From JALZIF01 sp964584905 (lineage in GTDB: Bacteria; Gemmatimonadota; Gemmatimonadetes; Gemmatimonadales; Gemmatimonadaceae), in NCBI GenBank assembly GCA_964584905.1, contig CAZPCC010000412.1, positions 1-15,206 on the forward strand: a DNA stretch of 15,206 bases, read 5' to 3'. The notes beneath the pieces are model-generated. The model worked only from the letters and a program-made list of their open reading frames with translations, was not told the DNA's origin and did not search any database. The position numbers and the translations under genes are program-made. Shown here in pieces: positions 8,068-13,623 of the stretch. Within the stretch, counting starts at the first letter, position 1. Every line of letters begins with the position of its first letter.

Positions 8068-8319
8068 ATGGAGCTGCTCATCTGGCTGCTCGTTGGGCTG
8101 GTCGCAGGAGTGTTGGCGTCGGTGACCGTCGGTGGTATCGGCTACGGGATCATCGGTGACATCGTCGTAGGAATCGTCGGCGCCTTCATTGGCGGGTGGC
8201 TGTTCAGCGCGCTCGGCGTCACGTCGCCAATCGGAGGGATCGCCGGATCGATACTCGTGGCGTTCATCGGTGCGGTGGTACTTCTGTTGATAATCCGCGC
8301 TATACGGAAGACGACATAG
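8068..8319 (+). CDS. GlsB/YeaQ/YmgE-type small membrane protein
   Basis: An 83-residue, almost wholly hydrophobic protein with three predicted membrane segments (about 2-20, 25-47, 55-78) and a short basic tail (IRAIRKTT). The glycine-rich GDIVVGIVGAFIGGWLF motif is characteristic of the transglycosylase-associated GlsB/YeaQ/YmgE family, often linked to general stress. A specific function is not established. The start is ATG 8068, preceded by GGAG (8058-8061) at six bases. A much longer frame upstream (from 7660) is an artefact of translating repeats. The TAG stop is the first three bases of TAGGAAG, the first unit of the next heptamer array. A terminator-like hairpin follows at 8352-8408. 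Confidence 0.93.
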   Translation: MELLIWLLVGLVAGVLASVTVGGIGYGIIGDIVVGIVGAFIGGWLFSALGVTSPIGGIAGSILVAFIGAVVLLLIIRAIRKTT

Positions 8320-8351
8320 GAAGGAATTGCGAAGTGCGAAGTGCGAAGGGA
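8317..8351 (+). repeat. Heptamer array, left arm downstream of the YeaQ-like gene
   Basis: Five contiguous 7-bp units: TAGGAAG, GAATTGC, GAAGTGC, GAAGTGC, GAAGGGA. The first contains the TAG stop codon of the YeaQ-like gene. GAAGTGC is the same unit as at 4904. The array faces the TTCGC-type arm at 8412-8436; about 16 of 18 positions can pair between them. Confidence 0.9.
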
Positions 8352-8408
8352 GGCGAGCCGCTGAGCGTCAATGAAGTCTCCCGCGATTTTCGCGGCTCGC
8401 CCCCTTTT
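8352..8408 (+). terminator. Terminator-like nested hairpins after the YeaQ-like gene
   Basis: GGCGAGCCGC (8352-8361) pairs perfectly with GCGGCTCGCC (8392-8401), and CCCTTTT follows. The loop contains a second stem, CCGCGA (8381-8386) with TCGCGG (8390-8395), which overlaps the right half of the outer stem. The two structures are therefore mutually exclusive alternatives. Termination is the simplest reading, but the U-tract is short. Confidence 0.55.
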
Positions 8409-8411
8409 ATC

Positions 8412-8436
8412 TCGCCATTCGCAATTCGCACTTCTT
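8412..8436 (-). repeat. Heptamer array, right arm facing 8317-8351
   Basis: TCGC begins at 8412, 8419 and 8426, with a degenerate TCTT at 8433, giving strict 7-bp steps. Inverted, the units read AGTGCGA, ATTGCGA, ATGGCGA, matching the left arm of the same element. A T-run (8435-8440) follows directly and could contribute to termination after the long stem. Confidence 0.8.
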
Positions 8437-8559
8437 TTTTGGTTCTGTCCACATACAGTGTCCGCGTCATAGGACATGTGAGCTTTGCGCGCCGGCGGCC
8501 GTTCTAGTAACATCTTTCACAGCAATCAGTTACGAACCATGGCGCCTAGGCATGCGTGG

Positions 8560-8568
8560 TGCTATGCT
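8560..8568 (+). promoter_or_regulatory. Possible extended -10 promoter for the DUF4384 gene
   Basis: TGC followed by TATGCT (8563-8568) matches an extended -10 element about 30 bp before the chosen ATG. No good -35 is seen at 16-18 bp. The motif resembles the one before lepA. The rest of the gap 8441-8597 shows nothing else recognisable. Confidence 0.3.
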
Positions 8569-8597
8569 GGGAGAACGAGTCTCTCCTGGAGTTCAGT

Positions 8598-10160
8598 ATG
8601 CTGACGATGGCAACTGCGATTTTATCGCTGACGCCCCTCCTCTCGGATACGCCGGCCCAATCTGCCGGGCGCCTTCCGACGCTGCCGTTCATCTGGGCGC
8701 AGCAGCGGTCGATCGAACCGCAGCCGCACGTGCGGCTCTGGTTCCGCGCCGATAATCTGTTCCGCCGCGGCGATCCCGCCGATCTGTACTTTCGCACCGA
8801 AGAAGACGCGTACGTCATGATCGTGCGCGTCGATACCGACGGTCGGCTGACGATCCTCTCGCCGGCGCACGCCAGGGATCATCAGTTCGCACGCGGTGGG
8901 CGAACCTACCAGGTCCCTGGCACAACGCACGGTTCATTCAGGATCGATGATGATCCCGGCATGGGGTACGTGTTCGCGGTGGCTTCGTGGGAGCCGTTCG
9001 ATCTCCACCGCGCTGCACTCGGATCTTCCGGTGCCTATCGATTCGCCGGCCAGCGAATTCGCGGCGACCCGTTTCTCGCCGTGCAGGACCTTGCCGATGA
9101 GCTGCTCGATGACCGGTATGGCTACTACGCCATGGATCACGTCGCCTACTACGTGGACCGCCGCTACGAGTACCCGCGGTATCTCTGCTACGACTGCCAC
9201 GCCTATCGCACGTACGCGCACTGGAATCCGTATTCGCACAGATGCGTGAACTTCCGCATGGTGATCTATAACGATCCCTACTACTATCCCTACCGTTATT
9301 CGCGTGGGAGCCGCGTGATTTACGTGCGCGAGACACGGCGTCCCCGTTACGAGTTCAAGGGTGCGACGCGGGTGGGATCCAGGAACGACGAACCGTTCAT
9401 CGACTATCGTTTCCGCGGCACCGACATCGACAACCGCCGCCCGGGATCCCCCGCCGATGATCCGAACGTTCCTCGGCGCGTGAACACGGCCGATGCCGGT
9501 GCGACGCGGCCGGGCGATGACGTGACGAGCCGCGCAGGCGTCGGTGGCCGTCGTGTGATCAGTAGCGAGGAACCGGTTCGTCCGGGGCCGGAGGGCCGTC
9601 TACCGCGCCGCGAAGGTGAGGACCGGTCCGCCGAGCCACGTTCTCCGCGACGCGAGACGGGGGAGCGTGATACCAGGGTGGGTGAGCCGCCAGCGGGCGA
9701 ACGGGAAGCCAATGGCCCGCGGCGCGAGCCCGAAGGCGACGGCCGGTCACGCTTCGAGACGTTGCCGCCGGAGGTCCGCACGCCCCGACGGGAAGAGCCC
9801 GAGTCGGGCCGCAGCACGGATCCGCGCCGTCAGGAACGGCAGCCTCTAGGCGAGCCGAGGCGGGAGCCGGAGCGTCGGAGCGAGCCGCGGGTGGCCCCGC
9901 TGGAGCAGGCCCCGCCTCGGCGCGAGGTAGAAACGCGTCAGCCGGAGCGGCGGCCTGAGCCGGCGCGTCAGGCAGAGCCGACGCGACAACCGGAGCGTCG
10001 CCCCGAACCCGCGCGGCGGGCGGAGCCTCGCCGAGCGGAGCCGGCGCGGCAAACAGAGAAACGAGCGGAGCCACGCCGGGAACCTGCCAAGCGGGAAGCC
10101 GAGCGCAAACCGCCTGAGCGTACCAGTACACGGCCGACTCTCGAGCGGCGAAAGCCATGA
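8598..10160 (+). CDS. DUF4384 protein with Tyr-rich centre and Arg/Glu/Pro tail
   Basis: A 520-residue protein. Residues about 40-130 match the DUF4384 pattern (VRLWFRADNLFRRGDPADLYF, then AYVMIVRVDTDGRLTILSP), a domain often found in exported proteins. Residues 173-250 are Tyr/Arg-rich with YYYPYRY-like runs, and include Cys197-Tyr-Asp-Cys200-His201 plus His214 and Cys216. From about 290 the chain is low-complexity Arg/Glu/Pro; QPERRPEPAR occurs twice (448 and 464). The start is ATG 8598, with GGAG (8588-8591) at six bases. The N-terminus is hydrophobic with an Ala-rich cleavage-like site (about 20-23) but no basic n-region, so export is probable rather than certain. An upstream ATG at 8556 is less likely. 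A strong terminator follows. The molecular function is unknown. Confidence 0.85.
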   Translation: MLTMATAILSLTPLLSDTPAQSAGRLPTLPFIWAQQRSIEPQPHVRLWFRADNLFRRGDPADLYFRTEEDAYVMIVRVDTDGRLTILSPAHARDHQFARGGRTYQVPGTTHGSFRIDDDPGMGYVFAVASWEPFDLHRAALGSSGAYRFAGQRIRGDPFLAVQDLADELLDDRYGYYAMDHVAYYVDRRYEYPRYLCYDCHAYRTYAHWNPYSHRCVNFRMVIYNDPYYYPYRYSRGSRVIYVRETRRPRYEFKGATRVGSRNDEPFIDYRFRGTDIDNRRPGSPADDPNVPRRVNTADAGATRPGDDVTSRAGVGGRRVISSEEPVRPGPEGRLPRREGEDRSAEPRSPRRETGERDTRVGEPPAGEREANGPRREPEGDGRSRFETLPPEVRTPRREEPESGRSTDPRRQERQPLGEPRREPERRSEPRVAPLEQAPPRREVETRQPERRPEPARQAEPTRQPERRPEPARRAEPRRAEPARQTEKRAEPRREPAKREAERKPPERTSTRPTLERRKP

Positions 10161-10195
10161 AGAAAGGAAAAAGGATAAAGGAATTGGGAATTAGG
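10161..10195 (+). repeat. Heptamer array starting at the DUF4384 stop codon
   Basis: Five contiguous 7-bp units follow the TGA with no gap: AGAAAGG, AAAAAGG, ATAAAGG, AATTGGG, AATTAGG. The inner part, with GGTGGTACGCGAG following, is almost exactly inverted at 10261-10288. Confidence 0.88.
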
Positions 10196-10204
10196 GGGTG
10201 GTAC

Positions 10205-10236
10205 GCGAGCAGCGCCGTTGGCGCTGCTCGCCTTTT
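10205..10236 (+). terminator. Rho-independent terminator after the DUF4384 gene
   Basis: GCGAGCAGCGCC (10205-10216) pairs perfectly with GGCGCTGCTCGC (10220-10231) around a three-base GTT loop, followed by C and TTTT. This twelve-pair GC-rich stem with a T-tract is the clearest terminator in the window. It sits in the centre of the inverted heptamer element 10161-10310. Confidence 0.88.
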
Positions 10237-10275
10237 GATAAATGCGGGGCGCGCAGCCGCCTCGCGTACCACCCC

Positions 10276-10310
10276 TAATTCCTGATTCCTATTTCCTATT
10301 TCCTTTTTCG
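10276..10310 (-). repeat. Heptamer array, right arm facing 10161-10195
   Basis: TTCC begins at 10279, 10286, 10293 and 10300, with TTCG at 10307: exact 7-bp steps. Inverted, the units (GGAAATA, GGAATCA, GGAATTA) resemble the left arm. Adjacent unique sequence (10261-10275) also mirrors the left arm, so the inverted match extends to about 28 bp. Confidence 0.88.
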
Positions 10311-10325
10311 CGCGTCGGTCCCGGG

Positions 10326-10354
10326 TTGGCGCGGCCGTTCGCACTTTCTACCTT
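10326..10354 (+). promoter_or_regulatory. Candidate promoter for the DUF411 gene
   Basis: TTGGCG (10326-10331) and TACCTT (10349-10354) are separated by 17 bp, a plausible sigma-70-like -35/-10 pair. They lie just after the repeat element and about 33 bp before ATG 10388. The -10 match is only three of six, so this is tentative. Confidence 0.35.
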
Positions 10355-10387
10355 ACGTTGCAACTCACCCCAAACGTGGATCAGTCG

Positions 10388-10867
10388 ATGTCTCTCAGCC
10401 CACTTGCCCGCTATTCAGCCTTGGGAGCCGCGCTTCTCGCCGTCGCGGGTGCGGCCGGCGCCCTGGCGACTGCAGAAGCGGCCCGCACCGATTCTCCACC
10501 GACCGAGATCACGGTGTACAAGACGCCGACCTGCGGATGCTGCACCGCGTGGGTGGATCACATCCGCAAGAGCGGATTCGTCGTAAAGGCCAAGGATGTG
10601 CCCGACCTTACGGCGCTCAAGAAACACTACGGGGTGACGCCGGATCTGGCCTCCTGCCACACGGCCTTCGTGGACGGTTATGTGATCGAGGGTCACGTGC
10701 CTGCCGACGTCATCGCCAAGCTTCTCAAGGAAAAGCCCAAAGTGAAGGGCTTGGCCGTTCCGGGCATGCCAATGGGCTCGCCGGGAATGGAAGGGCCGAG
10801 GTCGGAGCCGTACGACGTGGTGGCGTTCGATTCGACGGGTAAGAAGTCGGTATTCGCGAAGCGATAA
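10388..10867 (+). CDS. Exported DUF411 metal-binding-type protein
   Basis: A 159-residue protein of the DUF411 family, whose members are generally periplasmic and often found near copper-handling genes; the precise activity is unproven. Conserved motifs are present: TPTCGCC (Cys49, Cys51, Cys52), SCHT (Cys90, His91), YVIEGHVPADVI (98-109) and PGMPMGSPGME (125-135). Residues 1-31 form a signal peptide with an Arg, a long Ala/Leu core and an AEA-like cleavage region. I chose ATG 10388, with a weak GGA upstream. TTG at 10358 would add ten residues with no obvious benefit. The gene appears to stand alone: a terminator lies upstream and 141 bp separate it from the ABC genes. No copper ATPase, oxidase or CopZ-like gene is visible nearby, so a copper role is inference from the family only. 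Confidence 0.93.
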   Translation: MSLSPLARYSALGAALLAVAGAAGALATAEAARTDSPPTEITVYKTPTCGCCTAWVDHIRKSGFVVKAKDVPDLTALKKHYGVTPDLASCHTAFVDGYVIEGHVPADVIAKLLKEKPKVKGLAVPGMPMGSPGMEGPRSEPYDVVAFDSTGKKSVFAKR

Positions 10868-11008
10868 AGGCACCTTCGTCACGATGCCTGCCGAGAACCC
10901 AGGCGAACCAGCCAGCTCGTCTTGTCATGCGTTGCTCGTAAGGCAGAGCAGGCTGGGCAATGATGGCGGTGAACGCATCGTTCCAAACCGATCCACTTCT
11001 GCGCAGTA

Positions 11009-12535
11009 TTGACACGAGACGCGTCTGGCTCCGGGCGGCAGGCGGCTGGGGCAGACGTCGTGCTGCGCATGAGCGGAATCCACAAGTCGTTTCCGGGCGT
11101 GGTGGCGCTGGCCGGCGTAGATCTGGAATTGCGTCGCGGCGAGGTGCACGTGCTGGTGGGAGAGAACGGCGCCGGCAAGAGCACGCTCATGAAGATTCTG
11201 AGCGGCGCGTACCGCAAGGATGACGGAATGATCTCCCTCGAGGGGCGCGAGGTGGAGATCGCCGGACCACGACACGCCCGCGAGCTGGGCATCGGAATCA
11301 TCTATCAGGAGCTGATGCTGGTGCCGGAGCTCAGCGCCGCCGAGAACGTGTTTCTCGGCCGCGAGCCCCGGCGGCTCCCGGGCCTGGTGGATCGGCGTAC
11401 GATGATGCGTGACGCGCGCCGCCTGCTCGATGAACTCGGCGCCGCGTTCGACGTCGGGGCACCGGCGCGCCAACTCAGCATTGCTCAGCGGCAGCTGGTC
11501 GAAATCGCGAAGGCGCTCTCGCTCGACTCACGCATTCTCGTTATGGATGAGCCGACCTCGGCACTCACCGGGCGCGAATCGGCCGCGCTGTTCACGATCA
11601 TTCGCCGGCTCACTGCTCGCGGCGTTTCCGTCGTCTACATCTCTCACCGGCTCGATGAGATCTTCGAGATCGGGGATCGCGTCACGGTGCTCCGGGATGG
11701 GCGGCACGTTGCCACCCGCTCGATCGGCGACACGAGTCGCCGCGAGCTGGTGCGGCTGATGGTGGACCGCGACGTTCGCGATATCGTTATGCGGACTCCC
11801 GCCGCGCCCGGGAACGAGCTGCTGCGGGTGACCGGGCTGACGCGCGCCGGCATGCTGCACGACGTGGCCCTGACAGTTCATGCTGGCGAGATCGTCGGCC
11901 TGGCCGGTCTGCTGGGATCGGGACGTACCCGGGTGGCGCGTGCGATCTTCGGACTCGATCGCCGGGATGGTGGTACGATCACCGTGAAGGGGCGGCTGCG
12001 TGAGATCTCCACTCCGCGTCAGGCAATCCGGGCCGGCCTCGGCTTCGTCACCGAGGATCGCAAGGGGGAAGGCCTCGTACTCGGACTCACCGTCCGGGAA
12101 AACCTGTCCCTTCCGGTGTTGCGCACCCTCAGCCGACTCGGCGTCGTGCGACGCGCGCAGGAGCGCGAAATGGCGGATCGGTACGCACGCGAACTGCGCA
12201 TCAAGGCGCCGTCGCTCGAACAGGCCGTGCTCCACCTCAGTGGCGGCAACCAGCAGAAGGTGGTGCTCGGAAAGTGGCTGGCGTGCGAGGTGGACGTGCT
12301 CTTCCTCGACGAGCCGACACGCGGCATCGATGTCGGCTCCAAGCAGGAGATCTACAGCCTGATGAGCCGGCTGGCTGCACAAGGGGTCGGCATCGTGCTC
12401 ATTTCGTCCGAGCTCCCGGAGATCGTCGGCCTGTGCGATCGCGTGCTGGTAATGCGCAGCGGCCGCGTGGCCGGCGAATTCGCGCGCGACGAGGTGACGC
12501 AGGAGCGGCTCCTCGCGTGCGCGGTGGATGCCTGA
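11009..12535 (+). CDS. Sugar-type ABC importer, tandem ATPase subunit (RbsA/XylG family)
   Basis: A 508-residue cytoplasmic ATPase with two fused nucleotide-binding domains, powering import of a monosaccharide or similar solute. Domain 1 has Walker A GENGAGKST (51-59), the family's variant signature LSIAQRQ (156-162), Walker B ILVMDEPTSAL and the H-loop ISHRLDE. Domain 2 has the usual degenerate P-loop GLLGSGRTR (300-307), signature LSGGNQQK (410-417) and VLFLDEPTRGID (430-441). Such asymmetry is normal for this family. The start is uncertain: TTG 11009 gives the full first strand, GTG 11060 would begin at VLRMSGIHKSFPG, and ATG 11069 truncates that strand. No strong Shine-Dalgarno precedes any of these. 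The 3' end overlaps the permease gene by eight bases. The substrate cannot be inferred, because no catabolic gene lies beside it. Confidence 0.93.
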   Translation: MTRDASGSGRQAAGADVVLRMSGIHKSFPGVVALAGVDLELRRGEVHVLVGENGAGKSTLMKILSGAYRKDDGMISLEGREVEIAGPRHARELGIGIIYQELMLVPELSAAENVFLGREPRRLPGLVDRRTMMRDARRLLDELGAAFDVGAPARQLSIAQRQLVEIAKALSLDSRILVMDEPTSALTGRESAALFTIIRRLTARGVSVVYISHRLDEIFEIGDRVTVLRDGRHVATRSIGDTSRRELVRLMVDRDVRDIVMRTPAAPGNELLRVTGLTRAGMLHDVALTVHAGEIVGLAGLLGSGRTRVARAIFGLDRRDGGTITVKGRLREISTPRQAIRAGLGFVTEDRKGEGLVLGLTVRENLSLPVLRTLSRLGVVRRAQEREMADRYARELRIKAPSLEQAVLHLSGGNQQKVVLGKWLACEVDVLFLDEPTRGIDVGSKQEIYSLMSRLAAQGVGIVLISSELPEIVGLCDRVLVMRSGRVAGEFARDEVTQERLLACAVDA

Positions 12536-13535
12536 CGTGCGCGGTGTGACTGACGCATCCGTCGCCGCCGAGCCCGACCTTCCAGCACGCCGCCACACTC
12601 CGTTCCGCCGCCGGGAATTCGGCACGCTGGTCGGACTGCTGGTACTGTGCGTCGCGCTCTGGATCGCGTCACCGCACTTCCTCACGGCTGCGAATCTGCT
12701 GAACGTGGTGGAACAGAGCGCGATCATAGGCATCATTGCGGTTGGCATGACGTTCGTGATCATCACCGCCGGCATCGATCTCTCCGTAGGATCGCTGGTG
12801 GCGCTCTCCGGAATCGCGTTCGGGACGGCCGCGCATCAGGGGGTTCCGCTTCCGTTGGCGGCCGGGATCGGACTCGGAACGGGTATGGTGTGCGGCACTC
12901 TGAATGGACTGCTCATCACCATCGGCCGCCTCCCGCCCTTCATCGCCACGCTAGGCATGATGAGCATGGCGCGAGGGGCGGCGCTGATGCTGTCGGACGG
13001 CCGGCCGATCTCCGGTTACCCTGAAGGATTCCGGCTGCTGGCGACCGGTAACGCGCTCGGCATTCCCGTGCCGGTGCTGCTCATGCTGGCGCTCTACGGA
13101 ACTGCGCACTTCCTGCTGCGCCGAACGACGTTCGGCCGGTACACCTATGCCATTGGGGGCAACGAGGAAGCGGCAACCCTTTCCGGCATCAACGTGCGTC
13201 TGAACAAGACACTGGTCTACTCGTTGAGCGGATTGTTGAGCGCGGTAACGGCGCTGTTACTGGTCGCACGCCTCAACTCCGCGCAACCGATCGCCGGAAT
13301 GATGTATGAGCTCGACGCAATTGCGGCTGTGGTGATCGGCGGCGCCAGTCTGATGGGTGGCGCAGGTTCGGTGGTGGGCACCCTCATTGGATCACTCATC
13401 ATGGCGGTGCTGCGCAACGGACTGAATCTGCTGGGTGTACCGTCTTACGTGCAGCAGGTGGCGATCGGTGCGGTCATTGTGATAGCCGTTCTGGTGGACA
13501 TGGCGCTCCGGCGCCGTGAGCGACGCCTAGGATAG
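12528..13535 (+). CDS. Sugar-type ABC importer permease (RbsC family)
   Basis: A 335-residue inner-membrane permease. A cytoplasmic Arg-rich N-terminus (PARRHTPFRRREFG) is followed by about eight to ten hydrophobic segments. Family landmarks are the NLLNVVEQSAIIGIIAVGMT helix, GIDLSVGSLVALSG (about 81-94), the LPPFIATLGMMSMARG block and the cytoplasmic coupling loop GGNEEAATLSGINV, which docks the ATPase. ATG 12528 overlaps the end of the ATPase gene by eight bases, which suggests translational coupling. The TAG stop (13533-13535) is the first three bases of a nine-unit TAGGAAA-type array that fills the gap to the binding-protein gene. Confidence 0.95.
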   Translation: MPDVRGVTDASVAAEPDLPARRHTPFRRREFGTLVGLLVLCVALWIASPHFLTAANLLNVVEQSAIIGIIAVGMTFVIITAGIDLSVGSLVALSGIAFGTAAHQGVPLPLAAGIGLGTGMVCGTLNGLLITIGRLPPFIATLGMMSMARGAALMLSDGRPISGYPEGFRLLATGNALGIPVPVLLMLALYGTAHFLLRRTTFGRYTYAIGGNEEAATLSGINVRLNKTLVYSLSGLLSAVTALLLVARLNSAQPIAGMMYELDAIAAVVIGGASLMGGAGSVVGTLIGSLIMAVLRNGLNLLGVPSYVQQVAIGAVIVIAVLVDMALRRRERRLG

Positions 13536-13595
13536 GAAATAGGAAATAGGAAATAGGAACTAGGAACTAGGAATTAGAAAGCAGGAACCAGGAAG
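13533..13595 (+). repeat. Nine-unit TAGGAAA heptamer array between permease and binding protein
   Basis: Nine gap-free 7-bp units: three TAGGAAA, two TAGGAAC, then TAGGAAT, TAGAAAG, CAGGAAC and CAGGAAG. It begins on the permease stop codon and ends six bases before ATG 13602. TAG recurs seven times at 7-bp steps, so all three frames are closed. AGGA also recurs, and the last unit is placed as a possible Shine-Dalgarno for ATG 13602. No facing TTC-type arm follows. Confidence 0.97.
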
Positions 13596-13599
13596 ACAC

Positions 13600-13623
13600 G
13601 GATGGTTAGGCAATTGGCCATCC
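13600..13623 (+). promoter_or_regulatory. GCAA-tetraloop hairpin over the first ATG of the binding-protein gene
   Basis: GGATGGTTAG (13600-13609) pairs with TTGGCCATCC (13614-13623) as ten continuous pairs including three G-U, capped by GCAA, a GNRA-type tetraloop. The ATG at 13602 lies in the stem. The structure could sequester that start, separate operon messages or protect the downstream mRNA. Function is inferred from position only. Confidence 0.5.

Noticed and set aside
8598..10160. Confident assignment of a c-type cytochrome
   Set aside because: A single CxxCH in a Tyr-rich, compositionally biased segment is not enough, and the signal peptide is weak.
9559..10344. Minus-strand frame of 261 codons rich in Ala/Pro
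   Set aside because: It mirrors the Arg/Glu/Pro repeats of the DUF4384 gene and runs through the terminator; it has no domain signature.
10868..11008. Possible riboswitch or small RNA before the ABC operon
   Set aside because: Only short imperfect dyads are visible; no known riboswitch core or terminator/antiterminator pair could be recognised.
11009..11014. TTGACA as a -35 promoter box
   Set aside because: No -10-like hexamer lies 16-18 bp downstream, where the sequence is GC-rich; the first TTG is more useful as a candidate start codon.
11528..12775. Long minus-strand open frame (415 codons)
   Set aside because: It is antisense to the ABC ATPase and permease genes, both with full motif sets; the translation looks like a shadow.
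7763..13595. Insertion sequences or transposon remnants
   Set aside because: No transposase-like coding sequence or clear target-site duplication was seen around any array.
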